From assembly GCA_013396525.1 (NCBI GenBank), contig VWYX01000858.1, positions 1-64,000 on the forward strand: a stretch of DNA of 64,000 nucleotides. Direction: 5' to 3'. The translations under genes and the position numbers were made by a program. The number at the start of each line of letters is the position of its first letter. Positions within the stretch are counted from its first letter, which is position 1. Positions 1 through 11,081 of the stretch are shown one piece after another. Under the pieces are notes generated by a model. It ran no database searches. It saw only the letters and a list, made by a program, of their open reading frames with translations, and was not told the origin of the DNA. The DNA is from Chaetorhynchus papuensis (Eukaryota; Chordata; Aves; Passeriformes; Rhipiduridae).

Positions 1-1133
1 ATGAAATTGAAAAACAGACCAAAAAGACTTTCAGCAAGCATTTTCTGTGAACTTGAACGAAGCAGTAGCTCTTTTTCTGTCTTCCACAGGGCTTGTTGTT
101 GTGTTGTTTCATGCCTGGGATGGCTGAGGGTGGAGGTCTGTAGAGCTGCTGTGAAAGGGCTGTGCGTGATAAGAGTGGGAGGCACAGCGTCATAATTAAT
201 GCTGTCAGAAAGTGCTTTTTTTTTTTTTTTTAATGTGAATAGTGTTGTATTTCCAGCATATTGTATTCATTTTCCTTTTATTGTGGCCTGACAGTACACC
301 CTGAGCTCAAACCAATTTCTTAATCCTGAAAAGGCTCTCAAGTCAAATCTGGCTAAGGGAGTTTAGGCCTCTAGGAGTTTAGGGCTGCTTCACAGCTGGA
401 AAAAGTTACTTTTTCCATTAAAACAGGAATTAACTGGCTTTAAGGGACTTACGATCTTTTTATCTTAAGAAAACTCTTCAGTAATAAGAAGAGTTTAAAT
501 TGTGATGGTCTGCTAATCAAAATGAAGATGTCCTGGTGTATGGTGTTTCCATAGCATTGGGTGTAATGAAATACCATCAGTGTCAACAGAAACAGGATGA
601 ATATTCCTTAATGAACGTCGAGGAGAAAAGTTCAGAACTTTTTCATAACTGCATGTGTGAACACTTTTGAATCCTTTAGTAAGTTTTATTGATTAATTAC
701 ATGTTTTAAATTTGATTGCAACAGCAAATTGCTTGAAGGGATCATGAGTACAGGATTGCTTCTGTCTTTCCTGTCTACAGCTTTTTGGAAGCAATGTGTG
801 TGTTGGCAGTCAAATAACCCTGTAACTTTAGGTTTGTTTCTCCTCACAAGGCTTGTTGGGTGAAACTCCCTTATGTGACATCTCAGCATCCCTCCAGGTG
901 TTACCAAATTCAGGAAACATGTAGAAACACATCAAGCTGGAAGCACTTCTGATTTTATATATACATGTAAGCATGATGTGTGAACATGTATTTTATACTT
1001 TGCAAGTAATAATATTTAATTGTGTTGGTGTGCATCCAGACACAGGGTCCCTTCACACTTGTGTGCTTTGATATTTGTGCGCCGTTTTTTCCTCTTGCTT
1101 AAGTTTCATTGCATGTTACATCACAAATACAGC
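1..1133. other. Non-coding AT-rich sequence, no gene
   Basis: I see no exon, RNA gene or recognisable transposon here. The stretch holds a run of 16 T at 216-231 and an AT-rich patch around 950-1020. The 64-codon open frame at its left edge has no recognisable domain and probably arises by chance. It is most simply intronic or intergenic DNA. Confidence 0.7.
216..231. repeat. Poly-T run (T16)
   Basis: An uninterrupted run of 16 T. It has no adjacent LINE or SINE body that would make it a retrotransposon tail, so it is listed as a simple homopolymer. Confidence 0.9.
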
Positions 1134-1368
1134 CTCCAGAGGAGGTGCAGGTTGGACATCAGGAAGAATTTCTTTATGGAAAGAGTTGTCAAGCATTGAA
1201 ATGGGCTGCCCAGGGAGGTGATGGAGTCACCACCCCTAGAGGTGTTCAGGAAATGACTGGATGTGGCACTCAGAGCTATGGGCTAGTTCACAGAATGTTC
1301 AGTCATAGGTTGGGCTCGATGATCTTGGAGGTGTTGTCCAACCAAAATGATTCTGTGATTCTATGATT
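1134..1368 (+). mobile_element. CR1 LINE 3'-end fragment
   Basis: This is a 5'-truncated copy of the chicken repeat 1 non-LTR retrotransposon, in sense orientation. What shows it is the ordered set of CR1 3' landmarks: a block reading GGTTGGACATCAGGAAGAA near 1150, the phrase GGGCTGCCCAGGGAGGTGATGGAGTCACC near 1203-1231 (given here only as a landmark), then GGTTGGGCTCGATGATCTTG near 1311, and a terminal pair of ATTCTRTG-type octamers at 1351-1368. CR1 copies are normally severed at the 5' end during target-primed reverse transcription, and this one keeps only about 235 bp of 3' sequence. No reverse transcriptase remains. Several indels and substitutions relative to the usual CR1 pattern mark it as an old insertion. 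The 85-codon open frame across it is incidental. Confidence 0.93.
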
Positions 1369-1772
1369 AATTCTTTGTATGGGGACCATTGGTCAAGGAC
1401 ATTAATATGCAGAACAGACTGAGGTTGTATCCTTTGCATGAGTTGTTTTATCACGAGAGGGTGGATTTGAGTGGTGAGGAACAAGAGATGGTGACCCCAG
1501 CACAACTACTTGGGCATCCCCAAGTTGAACCACTGGCCTGTTATCCCTGGGGAAATTTTCTTTGACTGTGAAAGACCCATGGGTGTTTGAAAACACTGCC
1601 TTATCAGATTTATCCAATTCTGTTACCTCCTCATGGAAAGCTTTTTACCTTAAAGCATTCAGTAGCATGGGTTTTGAAGCAGGTTGGTGGTTTGTCTGGT
1701 TTTGAGGTTGGCAGATTTTCATTCTGTAACCTTAAGATAAAAGTATGTTCATGTGCCTGGATGGAAGGAGTA

Positions 1773-1787
1773 TTTTTTTTTTTTTTT
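1773..1787. repeat. Poly-T run (T15)
   Basis: An uninterrupted run of 15 T in unique sequence, with no recognisable retrotransposon body beside it. Confidence 0.9.
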
Positions 1788-2981
1788 ATCTTACTAGCTA
1801 CCTGTGTATAAACGCAGACTTGATTTGTGGGGATTGTGAACATTTTGATATCTGAACTCTGTTTTCAGCTAAAGGAAAAACAGGATCTTTTTAATACTTT
1901 AAAATTGGGATGGGTACATGGGTTTGGAAACACAATGTACTACATGTTCTTTTCTTCTGCTCTTCCTGCTGTTATTTTGATTCATGTGATACCAGTTTTC
2001 AGTAGAATGCTGTAAATGTTTATTTCTAGTCCCAGCGTCGTAATGTGAGGTCGTTATTCTCTACAGTTCTTACACCTGCATGGTCTTTCTTGGGACAGAT
2101 AGAAATGCTGTTGAAAATAGAAATTTTGTTTCTTGGTCCTGAAAGCTAACTTGGTTGCAGCTGCTGGACCTGCACATGTCGAACCATGAAAGTCTAGCAC
2201 TTGGGAAGACAGAGGCATTGTAGAGGTGAATGGTGTTCATGTCCCTGTCAAGGATACACTTGCAGTTAGTTATGTTTAGTTTTGCAGTTCAGTAGGACTT
2301 GTGTGCACTGATGTTTTTTCAGGCAGCTTTAATGAACGCTTTGGTGATGAAGGTTTGGGTTTCTGAAGGTTAGTGTTGCTATTGACACCCTGATGGTCTC
2401 TTTCCAGGTGGAAACTGTTGCTTGCTCCTTTTCTCCTGGAGGGGATGGGCAGGGGAGGCTTTTATGTGCCACCAAGCCTGTCCCTGAGGCCGTAGGAACT
2501 AAGGTCACTCCTGGAACTTTGGCTTGGGTGTCGCAATTGGCATTTCAGCTGGGAATGAAACCTGTATGTATTGCTGTTGTTCTTCTGAGGCAGAGACTGA
2601 AAGCATACAGTTGGAAGGACAAATTTCCTAGCAAATCTGGAGATATAGTTGGGTGGTTACAGGAACTGTCCCAGAAGTCTGTGAGCCAGAGGAGGAAGAA
2701 AACACACTAGAGAAAGTTTTGAAAGAACCCAGATTGTATATCCAAACACTTGTGGCTGTGATATTTGTGAGCTCTCAGACTGAGCCGCTGTGCTGGTTTT
2801 GGCTGTCATGTAGAGTTAATTTTCTTCAGAGCAGCTGGTATGATTTGTGTTTGGGATTTGTGCTGGAAGCAGTGTTGATAACACAGGGATGCTTTAGTTC
2901 TTGTTGAGCAGGACTTACACAAAGCCTTTTCTTCTCCTCACCCACCCCACCAGCGAGGAGGCTGAGGGTGCACAAGAAGCT

Positions 2982-2991
2982 GGGGGGGGGG
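2982..2991. repeat. Poly-G run (G10)
   Basis: Ten consecutive G in a locally GC-richer patch. Runs of this kind are prone to sequencing length errors, so the exact count should be treated with care. Confidence 0.85.
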
Positions 2992-4455
2992 ACACAGCCA
3001 GGACAGCTGACCCCAGCTGACCAAAGGGATGTCCCAGACAATATAGATCATGCTCAGCATATAAAGCTGGGGAAAGGAGGGGATGTTTGCGGTGATGGCT
3101 TTTGTCTTCCCAAGTCACTGTTACATGTGATGGGGTCCTGCTGTCCTGGAGGTGGTTGGACGCCTGCCTGACCATGGGATGTGGTGAATGAACTCCTAGT
3201 TTCTTTTTTCTTGCATGTGCAATGTTTGCTTTACCTCATAAAATGTCATTGTCTCAACCCACGAGTTTTCTCTCTTTTCCGATTCTCTCACCCATTTCAG
3301 CAGGGAACAGTGAGTGAGTGGCTCTGTGGGGCTTAGTTGCTGACTGGGCTTAAACCAAAACAGTCCTTTTGAGCACCCAAACCATCCCAGCCAAAAACAG
3401 CACAGCCCCTCAGCAGGTTTTTCCCAAGGAAAGAGTGTCAAAAGCTGCTTGGAGCCAACCTGCTTTGCTAACTTCCCTCTCCCACACTTTTTTTCCCCCC
3501 ACCATGATCTGCTGTTACAGGTTTTCCCACATGAAGAACAACTCTTGGTCAGAGGCAGGCCTGCTGTAGTGTTGTTCCTTTGAAGTCAGCAGTGTTGCAG
3601 GATTCTAAGATTCATTCTGTATTTCACCTGCTGCTTAGCACACTTCAAATCCTATTGGTCAGCTGTATCAATGGGCTTCATGCTGTGAAAGGTCCTGCTC
3701 TCTCTGGCTGTTGGATGTACTTTGATGCTTTTTCCAAATGGAAAGAATAGGGGAATAGAAACGGAGCAGTTCTTTGCTCCTTATGTCTCTGCCATCATTT
3801 TCTTCTCTCCTCTCTAAAAGAAAGAGAAAGAGAATGTGATATTTGGTTGTCTAGATTGCTTTCTTAAGCTTTATGCTGCTGCTACTACCACTGTTTAGAA
3901 TACTACCCCTCCCACCTTTGTCTTAACCCCCTTCATGGAGCTCACACATATTTCTGTTCAGCAAATGTCCTGGCTGTGCATTTTTACTGCCTTTGCCAAA
4001 TTACTGTTTTCAGAACAGTTCCCACACACGTACAGTAGCTGACCAAATGTGAATAGCTGTGTTAGGCATAAATAGGGTTTGTAAAATGCAAAGTTGTAGG
4101 TAAATGTCTTTCTGTTTTCACCCTTCTTCCTTTACTCGCTGACCTGTAAATTCTGACTTGCCATGCGCTCAAGAAGCAAGATGCCACTGAGGTATTGAAA
4201 TCGTAGTGGTAGATAAAATATAATAGCAAAGAAAACATGCAATTTTCCAGCTATGTTCCTGCTAATACAGACTGCTTTATTTTTCACTGTGTTATGTATT
4301 TGACTACAAGACACTAATTTTATGTGCACTACAATGTAGTGGAAGATTTCATTAACTGTCATAATTCTTCCTAGTTTGGAAGCATTCTGATCTCACCTGT
4401 TATTAACAGAAAGAGGGTGTGTGGATGTTACTCAGGGTGGCTGATGCTCTCTGTG

Positions 4456-4475
4456 CTTGTGAGCTTGCTCACAAG
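4456..4475. repeat. 20-bp inverted repeat
   Basis: Two perfect 9-bp arms, CTTGTGAGC and GCTCACAAG, are separated by two T. This could form a small cruciform or hairpin. Nothing nearby ties it to a gene or mobile element. Confidence 0.85.
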
Positions 4476-5218
4476 AGTAATGCTGGACAAACACTGGCCC
4501 TTTCCTAAAATGTGTTCCCCCATGTAGATCTGCTGTGTTCTGTGTCTTCTATGAAATATGAGCATATATATTTTGTTACTTTCTGGGCTCAGAAAGGACA
4601 TTCCTCTTCTGCTGACTGCACGTTCAGCTGTTCATTAATCTATCCAGGATTCCCTAATGCCTGGTAATCTGTATTAAGGAATTTCTGGGAAGGGAATTAT
4701 CAAATATCTTTGTGAACCTGTGGTTGCAGTGTGGAGCTGCCAGTTCTGTAGCAGGGCCATGGTTGTGATAAGAAAGAGTTTAAAGATTTTACACATTTGA
4801 TTAAAAAAAAAAGTTTACAGATGCAGGGATTTGTTGGTTTTTGCCTTATAAACTTGCAAATGCGTTATATAAGAAATTCAGGTAGATCTGCTTAAATACA
4901 TGAGTGTGGCCAGAGTTAGCCATAGTGACATTAGTGCCAACTTATCAAAGGAAGGAGTTTGATATTTCATGGGACAGGAGTGTAGAAATACTGACTCATA
5001 AAAATCCTGTAGAGTTTATTATTTTGGGTGTTGCTAAGCATTAAGTTTTAGAGAATGTATGTGTGACTAACATTTGATTTGGGGAAGATTTGCTAAGTCA
5101 ACCAGAAAGAAGTAAAGCAAATTTATAATCTCACACGTCTTTAAACAAGGCTTCAAGTGATGACAAAAATAGGATGGATGTTATTGTAAGGAGAATTGTT
5201 AACTGTTTTTCTTTTTAG

Positions 5219-5398
5219 ATACATAGTTTCCATAAAAGCTGCAGTAGTGGTGGGACAGGAAAAGGATGCATCCTGTCAGCTTTAAGAGCTTGCATGTTGA
5301 AAAATAATTGGATCTGTCTGAAAAACAAACGCTGTGGTAGATTGAATGATGAAGCCTTCTTCAGCTTCCACAAATGGAGACAGATTTGCAAATGCTGA
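5219..5398 (+). other. Acceptor-flanked open frame (weak exon candidate)
   Basis: A strong acceptor-like tract (CTGTTTTTCTTTTTAG, ending at 5218) is followed in frame by 59 sense codons and a TGA at 5396-5398. The conceptual peptide is Cys- and Lys-rich with no domain I recognise. The same DNA is also open on the minus strand (5215-5517, 100 codons), and no donor site is needed to explain it. An open run of this length behind some acceptor is expected by chance in 64 kb, so it is recorded only as a weak terminal-exon candidate. Confidence 0.12.
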
Positions 5399-5625
5399 GC
5401 TGCTACAAGTCTGGTTCCTGAAATTGCTCTATTTTGCACCTGTATGCGAGAAGGCGACTGTGTGGAGTGAGAGACACCTTGTTGCTCATCCCAGCATTCC
5501 CGTGCTCTCCATGCCATGCAGCGTCTGTCAGCTGCTCATGTGCTCAGTTCCAGCTGACTGGAACCTTGTGGGGACTCTACCTAGCTTCTTCTCCTTATTT
5601 AAGCCTTTCCATCTTTATCTCCTCT

Positions 5626-6250
5626 TGTCGTAGTTTGACATTTTGCCAAATGCCAGGCAAAAGCCAGTCACTCACCCTCAGGTGGGAAGAGGAGAGAAAA
5701 ATTTAATGAAGGGTTCATAAGTTGAGATAAGGACTGGGAGAAAACACTCCAAGGGCAAAACAGGCTCGTCTTAGAGGTACAAAGTGAGTTTATTACTAAC
5801 AAAGTCAGAGGAGGAAAATGAGAAGTAAAAAATAAGCCCCTAAAACCACCTTTTCTTCCCCCAACGCCTCCCTCCTTCCACTGACAGCACAAGGGACAGG
5901 GCATGGGGGTTTTGGTCATTTCATCACCCAAAATTTTCTTCGACTGTTCCCCTGTGAGACCATGGGGTCCGTTTCCACAGGAGACAGTTCTCCATGAACT
6001 TCTCCAGCATGATTCCAATCTCACGAGCAGCAGTCCTACCTTTGTTTTGATTTTCTTCTTAAATATCTTATCACAGATGGTGGCGTTACCACCATCTCTA
6101 ATTGGCCCGCTGTTGGCTAGCAGCACATCCATCTTCAGAGCCATCAGGGATTGGGTCTGCCAGACATGGTGGAAGCTTCCAGCAGCTTCTCACAGAAGCC
6201 ACACCTGTGTCCCCTCACTACCAAAAACCAGGCCCTGCAAAACCAACACA
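5626..6250 (-). mobile_element. ERVL-type endogenous retrovirus LTR, probably solo
   Basis: A long terminal repeat of a bird endogenous retrovirus, read on the minus strand. Its ends are TGTGTTGG at 6250 and CTACGACA at 5626, giving the usual TG...CA termini. I recognise the family by its 5' block (a landmark on that strand is GCTTCTGTGAGAAGCTGCT near 6190), the ATATTTAAGAAG motif near 6060 acting as a TATA-like element, the AATAAA signal in the complement of 5793-5800, and the 3' block with TTATCTCAACTTATGAACCC near 5716-5735. From memory, family members are about 1.1-1.3 kb and carry several tandem units of roughly 45 bp. Here only about one or two diverged units remain (near 5960-6040), which explains the short 625 bp. 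The flanks are CCTCT (5621-5625) and CCTGG (6251-6255), at best a decayed 5-bp duplication. No internal gag-pol sequence adjoins it. The 158-codon minus-strand frame inside it is not a viral gene. Confidence 0.85.
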
Positions 6251-7208
6251 CCTGGGAAGGATGCTCTGGTTGGCCAGACTTGCTCCAGGACCCGCCACTG
6301 AAGGAGTGAAGTTTTAAATGAGCTTACTTGCAGAAAAGAATCAACGAGTGCTCCTCCAGGAATGCTCCAGACCTGCAGTTTTTCTTCACACCTACCTCTC
6401 CAAGCAGCAGTGCACACTGGTTGACTTCCAAGTCAGCTGTGCTTTTTTTTTTCTCCTTGGACTAGGAGCTTCAGGTATCAAGGAATGATATGTGACTGAA
6501 AAGAGAAAGCACTCACATTTCCCACACTTCTCTATCTGGTTTCCTTGCCAGTGGCTGTCGCGTGAGAGGTTGATACTGCTACACCCAGTCCTGCACAGTT
6601 GTGCTGGTGCTGGATGTACTCCAGCTTGTTGAAGGAAATATTATTCTTTTTATCCCTTCCCTGAGGGCAAAAGTCCTTCCGTGGTCCATTTAATTACTGC
6701 AGGTTATTGTGATTGAAATTTCCACTATAACAGTGTGTGCCAGGAATTGCGGTGTGGTTTGTTCTGAAGCCTGACCCTACGCTCACTGATTTTGCTGGCA
6801 TGTTTGGTTGGTCAGGAAGCCATTTCCCCCCCATTTTCCCCCTTCCACTTCTACCAGCATAATTCTGTCAACAGAAGCCCAGGTGCAGCTACACTTACTC
6901 CAGGCATGAAAGCCCTCTTGGTGCTGTTGCTAATCCTCCTGCAGAGTCTTCTGCCAAAGTAAGCTGTGTCTTGGCTAGGCAATGGCATTTACTGGTATGG
7001 CAAAAGTAAGCCATCAGATCCTTCCCAAGGCCCCGGAGAAGGCACCCAGCACTTTCCCAGTGTGCGAATAAGATGACTAGAGTGTGCTCCAGCCTGGGTT
7101 GAGGTTGCTTCTGGAGCCATAACTTGAACAGCCATTCCCAGCTGGGCAAAGTGTCATGGGAGGGCTCCAAAATCCCCACAGCTGATCTAGGAAAGATTGT
7201 GATAGGTG
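6251..7208. other. Non-coding sequence between two LTRs
   Basis: No gene is seen. The stretch is locally GC-richer, with short open frames on both strands and C-rich runs near 6827-6843. I could not assign it to a repeat family. A decayed repeat of unknown type cannot be excluded, because both flanks are LTRs. Confidence 0.5.
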
Positions 7209-7590
7209 CATCACTGTCGCTGTTGTAACGCGGACACGTAGGAAAACCACACGAGTCCAGGTCAGTAGAAAAGGTGGCAAAGCCCCGTTTAATGGCTTTT
7301 TTCCTGAGTTTTTTATATGTTAGTTTTCAAAGTGAGTTAAATGGCATAAAGTAATTGGTTCTCTGGCCATCCACCTCTCAAGGGAGTTGGCCCAACTCTA
7401 CCACGTCCGTTCCCAAGTGTTTTTCTAGTTGAAGCCATAACAATCTGGGAAAAACAAGTGCAGGTGTGGCTATTGACAAAAACTGGTAACTTTGTTTTAG
7501 TTAGCTTGCATGGGAAAGACAGAGTTCTCACAAAACACTAGAGAGCTGAAGAAATTCACTGCTAAAGCTCTGTCTGCATCTACACATCAC
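7209..7590 (-). mobile_element. Solo LTR (7215-7584), ERVK-like, with perfect 6-bp target duplication
   Basis: A 370-bp solitary LTR, oriented on the minus strand, bracketed by a perfect direct repeat CATCAC at 7209-7214 and 7585-7590. On the minus strand it runs TGTAGATGCAG...AACAGCGACA, with TG...CA ends. In order it keeps a CCAAT box (complement of 7354-7358), a TATAAAA box (complement of 7311-7317) and an ATTAAA polyadenylation signal (complement of 7288-7293). A 6-bp duplication is typical of class II (ERVK, alpha/beta-type) integrases, so I infer an ERVK-like origin. No internal retroviral sequence adjoins, so it most likely arose by LTR-LTR recombination. A second copy of the same family lies at 53333-53702. 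I cannot name the family. Minus-strand transcription from its promoter is possible but unproven. Confidence 0.87.
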
Positions 7591-10500
7591 AGCTTCTAAA
7601 AGTTCAGTCTGCCTTCCCCTCACCCTGGGCAGGTTGGGAGTAGGAGAGCAGCCTGCTGAGGAGGCTGTACAAAGGAGGTTTGTCCCGGAGAGCTGTGCTG
7701 ACTGCAGTGTTGGCAGGACACGTTACCTCTGCTGGGCTTGTATTGTCGTGGGCTCGCTGTTATCGGTTCCTGAGCAAGCGAGTCACGTCTAGACAGAGCT
7801 GTAACAATATACCATAAATCATGCTGGGATCTTTCCAGCCTTGCACAGGAAACCTGGTGCTCTGCGCAAAGCAAATGTCCACCAGCGTAATCACAACAAG
7901 GCTGTGATGGGCAGGCGTTTCAGTGCCCACAGAATCTCAGCAGGTTATTGCTTGGAAGGAACTCGAATGTTTTTATGTTTGCATCGAGTAAATAACTTCT
8001 TGCTGAATGCTGGGAATTTGCATTTTGCAGGCGTGGATTTATAAGGGAGAGGGATGCATTGAGGGCTCCAGCACCTTCTTTTTCTACTGCAGTACTGGCA
8101 TCCCTCCGTTTTTCAGTGCAGTGTCCATAATTTCCAGACAGAGGTCAGGTCTGTGGCAGGTAGCTGGTGCCTGCACTGGCATTACCATTCCTAACTCTTA
8201 CTCTGACATAAAATATGGGTCACAGGGCTCTTTTCCCCTCTCCTTAATCTAACATCCAAGCCCAAGCTGGTTATTATTGCCAAGAGTCGAGAAAAATGTT
8301 TTGGAAAGAGAATTCACTTTTCTAACACTTGTATGTAACTTACAGCCTTGTTAGTATTAAATAAGAAACAAGCGGAAGTCCTGTGAACTGTAATTTATCT
8401 TTTTTAGTTTTGTTAGTTTTATTTTGTTAGTTTGTTTTTAATTTAAAAACCTGTTTTATTTCAAACCTCATTATTGCAGGCCTTACAAATATCTTGTGGG
8501 TTAGAAGAGAGGAAAACTTTTACCCAACTGGTTTTCCATTTAATAAAAGAACCTGTGATTTCGATGATATTCTGAGTAATTTCATAATTAGCACAAAGCT
8601 CAGTGCTTTTCTGTTGGAGTTGAAAATACGATTTGTGTAGTCCACCTCTACAGAAAAATTATAAAATTCTTCAGGCTTTTCTGCTCTGATTCATCCTTCT
8701 TTCACACATGCCTAAAAGGTTTTGAAATCTGATAAGGGGTTCAGGCCCTCTTTGTAGGAGTAAACAATTGCAAATAATAGAGCCATGTGTGTTGACTTTT
8801 TGTTTACTCTTCTGAGCTCTCTTTGATCTTATTGTGGCTTTTGGCAAGAGAAGCATCAGTGCTGTGTGCCCTGGGACCCCATGCCATACCCACAGGTTTC
8901 TGGAGACCAGCACAGGAGAGGGAAAAAAGGCCATCCCAGCCATCTCTCTTCCAGCACAACTCTTTGTTACCACTTGGTGATGTATTTATTTAATCTGTTT
9001 TTGTGCTGGTCTCTTTGTAGAAATCTACAACTTTGAGAAGGATGAGTTTCTTCCAAAGTGCATAAGGTTTTGATGAGGTATAGGACCCTGCTGTCCCTTT
9101 GATGGGAATCTTAGGTAGAATTTTCAGATTTCTTGTAATCCTGTTCTCAGGAGACACTTTGGATCTCCAACCAAAAATCTCCCCTCCCTACACACAATTT
9201 CTTTTCCTTCTACTGTACCATTCTTCAGTCCATTCAGCTTCTCCAACACTGCCATAGGATTCCCTTATTCCCCCTTCCTTTTTGGGATCCCTGTGCCACA
9301 CATAATGTTGCTGTGGCAGTAACCTTAGAGGGAAGACGATGTCTCACTTTTAGTCTGTTGTGTGGCAAGCGCTGATTAAGACATCAAGCTCTAGTTACTT
9401 TTATATTTGTACATCTGCTTGCTAAAGTGCAATTCTGTGTGTGTATTCCATTTTTTTCCCAGTTTTTCTGGAAATAAATTATAATTGACTTTCCGAGTAA
9501 AAACATCTACATTTTTATAATTTTTCCCCTCATCTCTATGCCAAGTGTATCTTGGCTCTACCCAGAGACCTGATTAAAAATATTAAAACACACTTACCAG
9601 TGTGCAGTGGCTACATTTATAGCATCTGACTTGAATGTTTGTTTCATAGTCTGGGTTGTAACAATCTGATTCTCAGACTGTCATTGACGTCAATTTAATA
9701 GGAAAATTCAAATAGAACCTGTATTAGATTTTCACTATTAAGTTAACAATGAAAACTTTCTACAGATGCCTTACGTAGACAAGGCTGCTAACAGAAATAT
9801 TACATTAATGAAAATCAGGCTTCCAGAAACAGAGAATAACTTAAAAAAACCCAACTAAACAAAAACCAAACAATTTTGTTTTCCATTTTCTAGCTTACAA
9901 AAATATTTGCTTTTTAATTGCACTAGCGGTTTAGATGTTAAGTACTGGGAGAAGACAGCTCTTGGCCATTTGTGGTCGTGTTGCAAATCTCTTGGCTTTT
10001 TCAGAGCTGGAGAGCCCTTCCAAAAGTGTTTGTTTTACCCATTTCATTGCTCTGAACTTCAGCTTTCCCCCTCGGGTTCTGGGGACACCACCTGGGTAAA
10101 GGCACACCACCTTTACCAGCTCTTTTTAACCTGCCCAGTCCAGGTGCTCACAAGGTACTGATACAACCAGAAAAAACTCTGGAGGCACCAGCTTGGGTCA
10201 AGACAACATCTGTCAGGGTTTACAACATCCGTCATGGTTTGCTCCATGTGTGGTTCCCTGCCTTGAGGATGGGGCAGGGTACGGCAGCAGATGATGGAGT
10301 GAGGGAATAACGTTGTTGTTCATCTACAGGTGGATATTTTCTGGCATAGACCAGGTAGGTGACTTGCCTGCTCTTAAATCAGGAAATCCAGGTGTGGACT
10401 TACCATGGAGTAAGGAGTCAGAGCATTCTGCCTCCCCTGCCGAAGCAGAAAGGGACTGATCTTATCTTCAGGGACAGCAACATCCCAGCCTGAGCAGAGT

Positions 10501-10632
10501 TAACAAAGCCTCTGCATGCATGCCCTGTTCTGTGGTGAGGGAAGCAAGGGAGGCTTCCTGAAGGGGCCAGTCCTGACGCTGAGCAGGGACAGCGGGGGTC
10601 CCTTCCTGAGCTTTAAGTACACAGGTACATCT
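7591..10632. other. Non-coding sequence, no gene
   Basis: No supported gene. A direct repeat of TTTTGTTAGTTT lies at about 8409-8434, an A/C-rich patch at 9843-9872 and a 19-bp tandem duplication at 10203-10240. A phrase near 7930-7965 (CACAGAATCTCAGC, then TTGGAAGGAACTC) faintly resembles the start of a minus-strand CR1 but is too decayed to call. The minus-strand 100-codon frame at 8671-8973 has no recognisable domain. Confidence 0.55.
10203..10240. repeat. Two-copy 19-bp tandem duplication
   Basis: Two directly adjacent 19-mers, the first ACAACATCTGTCAGGGTTT and the second differing at two positions (T to C at 9, G to T at 14). It appears to be a local slippage duplication in unique sequence. 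Confidence 0.85.
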
Positions 10633-10636
10633 GAGC

Positions 10637-11077
10637 TGTTGTGATGGGGGATAGAACTGGTTGGGATCCCTAGGATGGCTGCAGACCCACTGAAGTGCCC
10701 CAGGTGTCCTTGTTCCAAGCTAACAGTGCTGAGAAACACGTGCAGTGCAGGGAGCTTGGGCTGCAGCTGCTGTGTGAGCTGCAGGTTGAGCTCCGGGTGG
10801 GAGCCCGAGGCAGGAGGCTGTGAACTGCCAACCCTTTTCTTAATAAAGGGCACATCCAGGTGACTGGACACTCACACTCAGCAGGAGCCAGAGACTCAAC
10901 AGGAAGATCCCAGACTTTCTTGTGCTTAGGCTGTGAGTGGATAAAAGCCCAGGGGTTCCTTTGTTTGGGTTCCCTCCTCGAAGACACCAACTCGAGCTGT
11001 TTCTGTGCTACCGTGCCATGAATAAATTGCTTTAAGGATCCAGAGCGTTGAGACTCTGCTGTAGGAAACCTGGGACA
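10637..11077 (+). mobile_element. Candidate solo LTR (ERV1-like) with 4-bp target duplication
   Basis: This stretch has the layout of a retroviral LTR on the plus strand: a TGTTGTGATGG start, a long GC-richer U3, a TATA-like GATAAAAG at 10940-10947, an AATAAA at 11021-11026 about 80 bp downstream, then a short U5 ending ...CCTGGGACA. It is flanked by the 4-mer GAGC at 10633-10636 and 11078-11081. A 4-bp duplication and a roughly 70-bp R region with the polyadenylation signal near its end would fit a gammaretrovirus-like (ERV1) element. The sequence GAGCGTTGAGACTCTGCTG after the signal looks like R/U5 material of bird LTRs I have seen, but I cannot name the family. A 4-bp match alone is weak, so the boundaries are tentative. 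The 123- and 157-codon minus-strand frames over it are antisense shadows. Confidence 0.45.
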
Positions 11078-11081
11078 GAGC

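Larger units (their letters stand above)
1369..5625. other. Non-coding unique sequence, no gene
   Basis: Unique-looking sequence between the first CR1 and the ERVL-type LTR. It contains a T15 run at 1773-1787, a G10 run at 2982-2991, a GA-rich patch near 3815-3836, a 20-bp inverted repeat at 4456-4475 and one acceptor-flanked open frame at 5219-5398. No open frame here shows a known domain. The somewhat GC-richer part at 2400-3180 carries overlapping open frames on both strands, which argues against real coding. Confidence 0.6.

Noticed and set aside
5668..6144. 158-codon minus-strand open frame
   Set aside because: It lies entirely inside the ERVL-type LTR, which is non-coding. It shows no retroviral protein domain.
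7928..7968. Possible minus-strand CR1 start (CACAGAATCTCAG ... TTGGAAGGAACTC)
   Set aside because: Similarity is limited to two short phrases, and no downstream CR1 body can be followed.
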